Shown here in pieces: positions 35,980 to 43,706 of a stretch of DNA of 49,293 nt (positions are counted from its first letter, which is position 1; the number at the start of each line of letters is the position of its first letter). This DNA comes from Gammaproteobacteria bacterium. Its GTDB lineage: Bacteria; Pseudomonadota; Gammaproteobacteria; GCA-001735895. Below the pieces are notes generated by a model that was not told the DNA's origin, did no database searches, and saw nothing but the letters and a program-made list of their open reading frames with translations. The position numbers and the translations under genes were made by a program. Where the stretch lies: the NCBI GenBank assembly GCA_014382695.1, contig JACNJF010000101.1:1-49293 (forward strand). Reading direction: 5' to 3'.

Positions 35980-36254
35980 TGTCCATCCATTTTCCGAATA
36001 GCATGCGTAGCTTTGATGAAAGCAAAAATCGGGTCTGCTTCTGGGGTTATGACAAAACCATCGAGGTTTCGTTTTATATGGGCGTTGACGCATTACAGCG
36101 AATCGAGAAAGGCGCTGATAGCACAGAAGCGGCGATACTGATCGTGTTTGATGCGGCCATCGACAGAATCCATCAGGCCGCAGCGAAGCTATATAACAGT
36201 GGTAACCGGGGTAAAAGCCGCACCAGCTGTATCCTCATCGCTGACGATTTCTGA
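35979..36254 (+). CDS. DUF1488 family small protein
   Basis: 91 residues, soluble. SIHFPNSMRSFDESKNRVCF and FWGYDKTIEVSFYM match the pattern I know for DUF1488 (FPN-x-RS-D, V-FWGYD). Later, FDAAIDRIHQAAAKLYNSGN is also typical. The function of the family is unknown. It starts on the last base of the hflC stop, which suggests co-translation with the FtsH modulators. Confidence 0.75.
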   Translation: MSIHFPNSMRSFDESKNRVCFWGYDKTIEVSFYMGVDALQRIEKGADSTEAAILIVFDAAIDRIHQAAAKLYNSGNRGKSRTSCILIADDF

Positions 36255-36276
36255 CCCTGACCGTTTGAGTGCATAG

Positions 36277-36299
36277 GGAAGCGCTGAATATTCATCCAT
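36277..36299. repeat. Intergenic repeat copy 2 (partial)
   Basis: Shares GGAAGCGCTGAA and TTCATCCAT with 33285-33308, with one base fewer in the middle and without the right arm of the palindrome. Two copies only in this window. Confidence 0.5.
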
Positions 36300-36527
36300 A
36301 AGCAATGGCGCAGGGACGCGCAGCATGGGAGGGAGCAGACGCCTGAAGAAGAGTCCAGCGTCCTTATGCTAAAACCTGTCTGAATCAACACAGAATGCGT
36401 TCCTGAGAATGACCTGAAAAAAAGTACCTGCGGACTCCATAATCTGACCCATTTTTTGCAAATTCACGCCAATACAAACCTGCCAAAGTATTACGCGCAG
36501 TGCTCCAGTAACAGACCAATCCGGCTA

Positions 36528-36541
36528 TTGATACATATCAA
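36528..36541. promoter_or_regulatory. Perfect FNR/Anr-type binding site
   Basis: TTGATACATATCAA matches TTGAT-N4-ATCAA at every fixed position. It is centred about 103 bases before the hydrogenase-like start codon. Oxygen-sensing FNR/Anr regulators activate most such promoters when oxygen is low. CRP sites (TGTGA) are not matched. Confidence 0.75.
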
Positions 36542-36637
36542 TTTCCCCCCACTATTTTTGAATTGCACTGGCTGCGAATTTATTGTCGGACGTAGAATGG
36601 TGACAGCTTCAGATACCGGTGTTCAGGGAGGTTTGCG

Positions 36638-37831
36638 ATGTCGCAACGGAGTCGTTTCGATGATTATCTTGTTCAACAGGGCGTAAGTCGGCGCGCGTTT
36701 ATCAAGCTCTGTAGCTCGCTGGGTAGCCTGCTTGCCCTTCCAGCCGCTGCGCTACCGGCACTGGCTGATCAGTTACGTCAGGCCCGTCGTCCTGTGGTGA
36801 TCTGGCTATCCTTTCAGGAGTGCACCGGTTGCACCGAGTCTTTCACCCGATCCCATAGCCTGACCCTTGAAGACCTGATATTTAACTATCTGTCGCTGGA
36901 TTATCACCATACCTTACAGGCTGCGGCTGGTGAAGCGGCAGAAGCGGCCAGGCGAAGCAGTATGCAGCAGCATTATGGAAAGTATCTGTTGATCGTCGAA
37001 GGCTCGATTCCGCTCGGCTATGGCGGTGCCTGTTCGACTATTGCCGGTAGAACCAATCTGGATCTGTTGCAGGAATGCACGGCTGGCGCCGCTGCAGTGA
37101 TGGCGATTGGCAGCTGTGCAGTGTTTTCAGGCTTGCCGGGTGCCGCGCCCAACCCGACCTCTGCGACCGGTGTTGCGGACCTGATGCAGCAGGGATTGAT
37201 AGCGCTCAGGCCAATGGTGAATATTCCTGGTTGTCCTCCGCTACCAGTAGCGATCTCTGCGGTGCTGGCCCATTTTCTACTCTTCGATCGTTTCCCGCCG
37301 GTTGATGAGCTGGGAAGACCGCTCAGCATTTATGCCGAAACGGTGCATGATCGCTGTTCACGCGTGCATTTTTTCGAGCAGGAAAAATTCGCTTTAAGCT
37401 TCGATGATGAAGGTGCTCGTAAGGGCTGGTGCCTGTATAAACTCGGCTGTAAAGGACCGGTTACGCACAATGCCTGTGCGGTATTGAAATGGAACAAAAA
37501 GACCAGTTTTCCGGTTCAATCCGGGCATGGCTGCCTGGGCTGTTCGGAACCCGGTTTCTGGGATAAGGGTGGTTTTTACCGTGCGCTGGATGATGTCGCT
37601 AGCGGTTACAGTCCCCCCGCTATCGCTCACGATACGGCGATCAGCGAAGGTCAGCAACTGTATGAAACTAACTGTGTTTACTGTCATGCGGCGAATCCTG
37701 CGCAGTTAAAAACACCGGCTGAAAAAGTGACGGAGGTTTTACGTTCCAGCTCCCTGCGTGCGCATAGGAACCTGCAGTTTTCAGCGCATCAACTGGATGC
37801 ACTGGCGCGTTACCTGCAGTCAAAAAAATAA
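36638..37831 (+). CDS. [NiFe]-hydrogenase small subunit fused to a cytochrome c domain (orphan)
   Basis: 397 residues. Tat signal SRRAFIK (17-23). The small-subunit body keeps all cluster ligands: proximal C62, C65, C160, C199; distal H237, C240, C265, C271; medial C280, C299, C302. Residues 64 and 165 are Gly, so the extra two cysteines of oxygen-tolerant enzymes are missing. The usual C-terminal membrane helix is replaced by a monohaem cytochrome c domain, CVYCH (346-350). That domain has no Met after the haem motif; H376 or H384 may be the sixth ligand. No large subunit or maturation gene is nearby. GGGAGG precedes the ATG. Probably a periplasmic electron relay. Confidence 0.9.
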   Translation: MSQRSRFDDYLVQQGVSRRAFIKLCSSLGSLLALPAAALPALADQLRQARRPVVIWLSFQECTGCTESFTRSHSLTLEDLIFNYLSLDYHHTLQAAAGEAAEAARRSSMQQHYGKYLLIVEGSIPLGYGGACSTIAGRTNLDLLQECTAGAAAVMAIGSCAVFSGLPGAAPNPTSATGVADLMQQGLIALRPMVNIPGCPPLPVAISAVLAHFLLFDRFPPVDELGRPLSIYAETVHDRCSRVHFFEQEKFALSFDDEGARKGWCLYKLGCKGPVTHNACAVLKWNKKTSFPVQSGHGCLGCSEPGFWDKGGFYRALDDVASGYSPPAIAHDTAISEGQQLYETNCVYCHAANPAQLKTPAEKVTEVLRSSSLRAHRNLQFSAHQLDALARYLQSKK

Positions 37832-37841
37832 GGAGGCGAGA

Positions 37842-38225
37842 ATGAATTTCAAAAAATGGCTATGGGAAGTATCGATGATCACCCTGCTTGGCGTTAGCTT
37901 TTCAGCGCTGGCAGAACAGGGTTCGAGTCCAGCACATAGAGCATCAGAGTTGTCGAGGGCAGCACCGCTATCCAGAGTCTTTTCAGTGCATGATAGCGAT
38001 CTCAATGGACTGCTTGATCGTGATGAATATGAACGCTTGGTCGAACAGCTGGAAACGCGCAGATTGCATCGAAATCAGTCGCCCCGGCATAAGTTTCAAC
38101 CTTTGCAGTTCGAGCAGATCGACAGCAATCAGGATGGCGTGCTGAGCGAGGATGAAATGGTGGATGCGCTGAATGTCAGATTGCAGCAACAGCGGCGACA
38201 GCGCTATCGCGGCGAGCGACCGTAA
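37842..38225 (+). CDS. Secreted two-EF-hand calcium-binding protein
   Basis: 127 residues. Signal peptide 1-24 (NFKKWLWEV, hydrophobic core, ALA). Two EF-hand loops: DSDLNGLLDRDE (51-62) and DSNQDGVLSEDE (94-105), both with Asp at 1 and 3, Gly at 6 and Glu at 12. The C-terminus is Arg/Gln-rich. AGGAGG six bases before the ATG is a near-perfect ribosome binding site; a longer frame from 37758 lies in the previous gene and is rejected. It is only 10 bases after the hydrogenase-like gene, so almost certainly co-transcribed and possibly a partner or docking protein. Confidence 0.88.
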   Translation: MNFKKWLWEVSMITLLGVSFSALAEQGSSPAHRASELSRAAPLSRVFSVHDSDLNGLLDRDEYERLVEQLETRRLHRNQSPRHKFQPLQFEQIDSNQDGVLSEDEMVDALNVRLQQQRRQRYRGERP

Positions 38226-38234
38226 TCGCCTGGC

Positions 38235-39254
38235 TCAATCGATGTTGCCGCTGCCATGAAAGCTGCTGGATACGATACTGGCATCGATGCCTTCGATTTC
38301 TTCACCCTGATAAATAATCCGGTAACGGTAATCCCATGGTAGTTTCCCCAACGCTGTAGGCTGGTCTTTAAGCAGCACCTGCCAGTGCGTTGCATTCAGG
38401 TCAAAATCAAATGAAACGGTTTCACTGCCTGCCAGCACTACGGGTGACCTCTCATCCGTTGCACATTCACTACGTGGCGCTACGAAGCGACCAGCTTCAG
38501 CCGGAGCGCTGGTAATCGGGATCAACGTGAAGGAGCAGTTGGCAGATTTTAACGGCAGGGTGATCGGATGCTCGCTACGGTTCATCAGGGTGAAACGCAT
38601 CACGGCACTGGCCTGATCATCCGGCGCATTGCGTTCAGGGGATTTTAAGATTTCGGTTTTAAACGCCAGATTGGCCCAGCTAAAGGAGCGGATAATAGCG
38701 ACCCCTGAATCCGATAGTGCAGCCTGTATCAGCATCGGTACCTGAAAGTTGTTTCGACTACCGCGTATCTGTTCCATTTCCAGCCCCTGGCCCTGTTCCA
38801 CAAAGTATTGTTCGATACCGTAGTGGACTAATAGCGGATGGTTGACGGAACGCTGGCCGGTCATTTTTGGTGGATCGGCGCGGTTAAAATTATGGTAGGG
38901 CCAGTGTGCCTGTACGTAACCCGTCAGGTAACGTTCTGCTGCGGGAGGAGAGCTGAAGGCTTTTCCTGTTTGAGTCACACCCTGACGGGTTTCGCCCAGT
39001 TGCAGGTAAACCTTTTGTCCCTTGCGTAGACCGTGCTGAACGATATCTTCAGCCAGCAGGGAAAGCGGAAGTTGAGAAAAGGCATACTCTAGCTGTACAT
39101 AATCACCCTTGAACAGATCACGCGGATCAACCGGTGCAGTTTGCAGCACCAGCGGATACCCACTGGACAGCAGCCATTCTTTGGACAGGGCGATGCTGGC
39201 GACAGCGATAATCTGCAGCGCAACCGCTGCGTATAGCAGGATTTTCCGGTTCAT
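38235..39254 (-). CDS. GDYXXLXY domain membrane-anchored protein
   Basis: 339 residues. One N-terminal membrane helix (about 5-24) and a periplasmic domain with the family motif GDYVQLEY (50-57); the TAPVDPRDLFKGDYV segment is typical. The partner DUF2157 gene lies directly upstream on the same strand with a 4-base overlap, the usual arrangement. Function unknown. It is convergent with the EF-hand gene, only 9 bases apart with no terminator visible. Confidence 0.85.
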   Translation of the reverse strand: MNRKILLYAAVALQIIAVASIALSKEWLLSSGYPLVLQTAPVDPRDLFKGDYVQLEYAFSQLPLSLLAEDIVQHGLRKGQKVYLQLGETRQGVTQTGKAFSSPPAAERYLTGYVQAHWPYHNFNRADPPKMTGQRSVNHPLLVHYGIEQYFVEQGQGLEMEQIRGSRNNFQVPMLIQAALSDSGVAIIRSFSWANLAFKTEILKSPERNAPDDQASAVMRFTLMNRSEHPITLPLKSANCSFTLIPITSAPAEAGRFVAPRSECATDERSPVVLAGSETVSFDFDLNATHWQVLLKDQPTALGKLPWDYRYRIIYQGEEIEGIDASIVSSSFHGSGNID

Positions 39255-40537
39255 GGTTGCACCTGCTTTTTATGCCGCTGATAGATGTTGCCGACCACGA
39301 ACAGTGCGACGCCCACCAGCAGGAAAACGCTAGCACGGGCGAGCAGGCTGTCGAACAGGTCGCTATAACGTGCCATCGCCAGAAGCGCAAATAGTAGCGA
39401 GCCGGTCACCAGCTGGCGACGATTCGCCTGTCTGGCACCATCAAACATCATCCAGCTGCTGCCGATCAGTATCAGCAGATTAAACAGGGCCGGCAGCCAT
39501 TGATGAATCCGACCGAGCGTTTGTATGTTTTGCAAATCTAGCAGCAGGGCGGGTAACAGCACTGAGAGCAGGATCAGTTCGCTGAGTATTACCAACAGTG
39601 AAAGCTGACGTTTGATGAATAGCCAGATGAAACCAGCCTGACTGAGGGTGACGACGACCCAGAAAGCGACGCTATACAGATTCTGCTCCAGGCGGATGAT
39701 GATGAAATCCTTCAGCACCTCCTGAAAGGTCAGCATAAAGCTGATGATAGCCAGTAACAGAATGGCCGGTTTTGCCATTTCCTGTGCTATCTCGCGGTAT
39801 TCGATATTTTTCTGAAACTGCAACAATTGATTCAGGATGATCAGTAGACTTGCACTGGCCAGCAGACTGATTCCGAGCAGACGTTCACTCTCGATGCTGA
39901 TACTAAGCCCGAGCGTAATAAACAGTGCAATAGAGACATAGCGTGCCAGCAGCGGTGAATGCAGTCTCCACACCAGTGGGAATATGCCTGCAATGATGAG
40001 TAGAAAAGCACCATGATTGGAGGTGGAAAAATCGAGCACTTCGAGCATATGCCAGCTGAGAACCAGGATGATGGCGATGAAGGCCTGCGACAGAGAGGGG
40101 CGCGCCCACGCCAGTGCCAGCGCACCGCCTGACCAGAGCAGGAAGGCATCCGGGTAATGGCTGTCGAGATGGTAGATCTGTCCGATCAGAAAAATGGCGG
40201 CTCCCATCAGCATGGTGCCCACGACAAACAGGCCTTCGCTCAGAACAGGGTGACGGTGCATGCTTAGCAGGGCGGCCAGATGAGCACCAGCCAGCGCTGA
40301 GAAAATTACCGCCAGTTTGACGTACTTGCCCATTTCCGCCCAGTTGTAGGCGAATAGCAGAATCACGCCGAGCCCGATCATGATGGCACCTGCACCGGTG
40401 ATCAGCAGTCGTCCCAGATTGATACTGTCGCTAACCGGGTAACGTTGCTGCAGGTTTTTTGCCTGCTCGGCGCTGATGATCTGTGCGCTGACCCAGGCGG
40501 GTATCTGCTGTGCCAGCCAGTGATGATGTTTGTTCAT
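39251..40537 (-). CDS. DUF2157 multi-pass membrane protein
   Basis: 428 residues. A short soluble N-terminus with WLAQQIPAWVSAQIISAEQA and QRYPVS, the DUF2157 signature, followed by about ten to eleven membrane helices. DUF2157 and GDYXXLXY proteins occur together in many proteobacteria and are thought to form an inner-membrane complex of unknown role. ATG overlaps nothing upstream; a 174-base gap separates it from the DUF302 gene. Confidence 0.85.
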   Translation of the reverse strand: MNKHHHWLAQQIPAWVSAQIISAEQAKNLQQRYPVSDSINLGRLLITGAGAIMIGLGVILLFAYNWAEMGKYVKLAVIFSALAGAHLAALLSMHRHPVLSEGLFVVGTMLMGAAIFLIGQIYHLDSHYPDAFLLWSGGALALAWARPSLSQAFIAIILVLSWHMLEVLDFSTSNHGAFLLIIAGIFPLVWRLHSPLLARYVSIALFITLGLSISIESERLLGISLLASASLLIILNQLLQFQKNIEYREIAQEMAKPAILLLAIISFMLTFQEVLKDFIIIRLEQNLYSVAFWVVVTLSQAGFIWLFIKRQLSLLVILSELILLSVLLPALLLDLQNIQTLGRIHQWLPALFNLLILIGSSWMMFDGARQANRRQLVTGSLLFALLAMARYSDLFDSLLARASVFLLVGVALFVVGNIYQRHKKQVQP

Positions 40538-40646
40538 TCCTTAATCTAGGTTATCCGTTAGACAGGTGATACATCATATGAAAATAACAGCAACGGAGCT
40601 AGCGCACATTGCGCTGGCGCAGGTGGATCGGGATGAAACAGTCTAA

Positions 40647-40685
40647 GCCTGCGGGTTCTGGATCATCGGCAGGCAATTGGCCTGC
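40647..40685. other. Triple inverted repeat between DUF302 and DUF2157 genes
   Basis: GCCTGC (40647-40652), GCAGGC (40669-40674) and GCCTGC (40680-40685): the middle arm can pair with either neighbour. Lies in the minus-strand spacer. No T-run, so not a classic terminator. Confidence 0.4.
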
Positions 40686-40711
40686 AGAGGACTGGCTGCG
40701 CCAGATAGCAC

Positions 40712-41215
40712 TTAATGCTGATTGATAGTGGTCGGAAAGGTAACCGGGTTTAACGGTTCCAGTTTCTGGGTTTCAGACACTTCTTCAAAGATCGCGCGTA
40801 GATCGCTTTCCCAGCGAGCAAACTGAACCGCCAGTTCTTCAGATGGGAATAGCGGCGATAGAGTTTCAGGATTCATCGCGACGATCAGGACGGTCTCCTT
40901 TTCCTGCATGATAGCTATTTTTATCGGCAGATAGGGGATCAGCTCTGGATAAGTTGCGGTAAGATGACGCATCTCTTCAAACTTTCCGAAGAAAATAGAT
41001 TTATAAAAATCAGTCTTATAGCCTGAGTCACTCAGGCCGGTATCGCATTTTTGAATGTGGGCCACCTTGTAGCCATAATCGTCCAGTTTTTCCTTGATCA
41101 GTATCATGGTGTTATCGAAGCTGTGACTGACACGTAGCATGATCATGTTTTCGGCCTGCGCGGGCGACCAGCACAGCATCAGGCTGAGTAAAAATAACCC
41201 CGGATACTTTTTCAT
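40712..41215 (-). CDS. Secreted DUF302 protein
   Basis: 167 residues. Signal peptide 1-21 (LSLMLCWSPAQA). DUF302-like domain: SHSFDNTMILIKEKLDDYG and an AHIQKCDTGL segment with one cysteine (C57 region). Probably periplasmic. It starts in an ATGA overlap with the cytochrome-DUF302 gene, so the two are coupled. DUF302 is an alpha/beta fold of unknown function common in sulfur bacteria. Confidence 0.8.
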   Translation of the reverse strand: MKKYPGLFLLSLMLCWSPAQAENMIMLRVSHSFDNTMILIKEKLDDYGYKVAHIQKCDTGLSDSGYKTDFYKSIFFGKFEEMRHLTATYPELIPYLPIKIAIMQEKETVLIVAMNPETLSPLFPSEELAVQFARWESDLRAIFEEVSETQKLEPLNPVTFPTTINQH

Positions 41216-42249
41216 AAGGTTGCCTCGTCAATCAATTCCATCAGTTTCAGGTGCATCTTTTCGGCAGCCTCTGTCAGCTGCGCATTATTAAATACTCGGG
41301 AAACGACTTTCATATTCATGACGTACAGTTTGACCTGACCATCATCGCCTTCAACTACGGTTACGCTGCAGGGTAAAACCACACCGAGTCGAGGTTCGAT
41401 GTTAATCATTTCGTATAACAGGTTAAAGTTGCAGAAACGCAGGGATAGCTGTTTTTTATTCACTTCCTTGTCATCGATCAGACCCATTTCCATATAGCGG
41501 TCAGGAAAATAGCGGAAATTAAGGCCCTGCAGACTGCGCTTAATATTGCCGATAGTGGTGGTAAAGTCATACGGCGAGTCGAAGATCAGGGTCGGTTTTT
41601 CATCCTGATGTTTTTCCAGAGGTGCACTCTGCGCTTCGAAACTACGCAGATAGCTGACGATATTATCCACTTCGGTATTAGACAGCTTGAGTTTTTTCTG
41701 TGAAGGCATGATGGTCCCGGCTCGACCATTCACGACGGTATGTCGTATCCATTGGTCATTCGCCGCACCAAGAAATCCGGGATTATTCAGCGCCGGTGGA
41801 ATGACCTGGAATTCACGTTCTCTGGATAACGAAACGCCAGTACCGATACCTTCGCTTTTACCATCCATGCCATGACATTCGGCACAGTGATGCTCGAATA
41901 AAAGCTTGCCGCTAACCGGGTTGCCGTCTACCGGCGTGTCACTGAAAACAACTTCGATGGTGGTTTTTTTCCAGCTTAGCAGATAGTCGACAATCGCATT
42001 CACCTGCGCATCACTCAGCTTCTTGAAGGCGGGCATGACGCGCCCTTCACGGCCCAGGCGAATAGTTTTTAATAGATAGTCACGCGGGAAGGATTCGACC
42101 TTGTAGCTGTTCAGGGGCAGGCCAATACCGCCGATGCCATTTTCGTTATGGCACACGGAGCAATGTTTGGTATACAGCTTAAGTCCGTCCGGTGCCGCAT
42201 GGACGGAGCCAAAGGCTGCCAAGCATATAAGTAAAAGTAATTTTCGCAT
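41212..42249 (-). CDS. Dihaem cytochrome c fused to a DUF302 domain
   Basis: 345 residues. Signal peptide 1-18. Two cytochrome c domains: CSVCH (30-34) with distal Met near M72, and CAECH (122-126) with distal Met near M181. A linker of about 20 residues leads to a C-terminal DUF302 domain (about 218-345) with two cysteines. Periplasmic electron carrier. ATG 42249 is chosen because it starts the signal peptide (MRKLLLL); the longer frame to 42306 overlaps the promoter. Same transcript as the second DUF302 gene. Confidence 0.88.
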   Translation of the reverse strand: MRKLLLLICLAAFGSVHAAPDGLKLYTKHCSVCHNENGIGGIGLPLNSYKVESFPRDYLLKTIRLGREGRVMPAFKKLSDAQVNAIVDYLLSWKKTTIEVVFSDTPVDGNPVSGKLLFEHHCAECHGMDGKSEGIGTGVSLSREREFQVIPPALNNPGFLGAANDQWIRHTVVNGRAGTIMPSQKKLKLSNTEVDNIVSYLRSFEAQSAPLEKHQDEKPTLIFDSPYDFTTTIGNIKRSLQGLNFRYFPDRYMEMGLIDDKEVNKKQLSLRFCNFNLLYEMINIEPRLGVVLPCSVTVVEGDDGQVKLYVMNMKVVSRVFNNAQLTEAAEKMHLKLMELIDEATL

Positions 42250-42278
42250 TAGCCGATTGAATAATTGAATATTAGCGT

Positions 42279-42306
42279 ATTCTAATTCTTTATATCGTTT
42301 AATCAA
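42279..42306 (-). promoter_or_regulatory. Candidate promoter of the cytochrome-DUF302 operon
   Basis: On the minus strand: TTGATT (42306-42301), 16 bases, TAGAAT (42284-42279, 5 of 6). About 30 bases before the ATG at 42249. Confidence 0.45.
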
Positions 42307-42416
42307 CTGTAAATTTATCTAACTTAACTATTTGAGATATAACTTTTAACCCTGAGAATATTTATCAATTAATAATTCCTGCACTCTCGAACCTTCAAAA
42401 TCAGCGGTTTAAAATT

Positions 42417-43619
42417 TTAACCAGGGCTTCCATCGACTCTGGGGCGAGTCAGGAAGGCCGCGTTTGACACCACAAAAAGACTGAAGCTGATGATCCACAG
42501 CAACTGGGCGAGTAAAATCCAGCCCATATAGTAGGCTGGCAGTAAAGCCGGACCGAATACGCGAATAATTGCGCCGATGACCAGCAGGGTCTGTGCAATG
42601 CTAATCCAGCATGATGGCTGCTGAATGTTGCGCCCGGTATGACCCAGGGTGACGCGGGACATCATCGAAATCGTGATCAGGGCAATACCACCAAAGGCAA
42701 ACGCGTGATACGCCATGGAGCGGCTGATCGATGCACTATAAGGCAGTAAGGCAAACAGTAGCAGGCCGATCGTGATGGAAACAAAGGCACCATACAGGCC
42801 CCACAATAAGGGTTTGCTCCAGAGTCCCCGGGTATGCCAGTGGTAGAGGCGGATAGCGGAAATCACCACCAGGATCGCGGCAAGATAACTGCTAATGGCG
42901 GATTCGGTGAAAAACACTTCACCGATAGCAAAGGCGAGAAACACGAACAGACTGCTGAGATCCAGCCAGCGTGGATTTTTCAGCTGCACAGGATAGCCCA
43001 CCCCTTTTTCGATAAAGAACGGGATCACGCGTCGGCCCATGTTGAACACCAGCGCGATGAGTAGCATCAGGCCGCCATAGATGCCCCAGTCAACGCCGTG
43101 TTCCAGCAGGCCCAGCGCACCCAGATAGAATAGTCCGTTAAACAGCCCCAGCAGTAATATCTTCGAAATGATGCCGAGCTGCTTCCATTGCTTCACACGC
43201 ATCACCGGTTGCAGCATGGCAATCACCAGCAGCAGGTTGAAGCTAAGGTCGAGAATAGCCGCCAGTAGCAGTAAATCGGTTCCAAACAGCAGGCATAAGC
43301 GAGCACCCAGCCATAACGAAAACAGCAGCATCAGAGGGCGATGCTGTATGGTCTGCACCGAAGTCCAGTTCTTGATCGCGGTTAACAGGAAGCCCGCCAC
43401 TACAGACAGGGTGAAACCGTAAATCATTTCATGCGCATGCCACTGGAAGGGGGCTAGACCACTCAGCGGAAAAGGCATGGAAAAGCTAAATATAGCCATC
43501 CACATCGCCATGCTAAGCACGGCAAAAACGCCGGCTGCCAGAAAGAACGGTCTAAAACCGAGTACAAACACACTAAAAGCCGTGTCTTTTGGAGGGTCCT
43601 GGATGTTAAGTATGGCCAT
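42417..43619 (-). CDS. nnrS: NnrS family haem-copper membrane protein
   Basis: 400 residues, about twelve membrane helices. NnrS motifs are clear: GFRPFFLAAG near the N-terminus, WHAHEMIYGF with the paired histidines, and GRRVIPFFIEKG mid-protein. NnrS proteins bind haem and copper and are linked to NO metabolism or nitrosative stress; members are often FNR- or NsrR-regulated. I chose ATG 43619 over TTG 43631. It lies upstream of the cytochrome-DUF302 operon on the same strand, with ~165 bases and a separate promoter between. Confidence 0.92.
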   Translation of the reverse strand: MAILNIQDPPKDTAFSVFVLGFRPFFLAAGVFAVLSMAMWMAIFSFSMPFPLSGLAPFQWHAHEMIYGFTLSVVAGFLLTAIKNWTSVQTIQHRPLMLLFSLWLGARLCLLFGTDLLLLAAILDLSFNLLLVIAMLQPVMRVKQWKQLGIISKILLLGLFNGLFYLGALGLLEHGVDWGIYGGLMLLIALVFNMGRRVIPFFIEKGVGYPVQLKNPRWLDLSSLFVFLAFAIGEVFFTESAISSYLAAILVVISAIRLYHWHTRGLWSKPLLWGLYGAFVSITIGLLLFALLPYSASISRSMAYHAFAFGGIALITISMMSRVTLGHTGRNIQQPSCWISIAQTLLVIGAIIRVFGPALLPAYYMGWILLAQLLWIISFSLFVVSNAAFLTRPRVDGSPG

Positions 43620-43706
43620 AGTATTCAGCAATCAAAGTTGAACCGAGAGTATAGCAAATTTATCATCAGACCAGCGTCTGCTTATCCTTGGCAGTCGGCG
43701 GGTTAT

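Larger units (their letters stand above)
36255..36637. other. Intergenic region upstream of the hydrogenase-like gene
   Basis: 383 bases. The first half holds the partial repeat at 36277-36299 and GC-rich sequence without a supported gene. The second half is AT-rich and carries the FNR-type site at 36528-36541, then a run of C and a poorly defined promoter. Nothing else recognised. Confidence 0.45.

Noticed and set aside
36638-37831. Oxygen-tolerant hydrogenase small subunit
   Set aside because: The two supernumerary cysteines near the proximal cluster are Gly here (64 and 165).
40579-40647. 22-codon plus-strand frame MKITATELAHIAL
   Set aside because: Too short, no Shine-Dalgarno, and lies opposite minus-strand units; the composition alone is not evidence.
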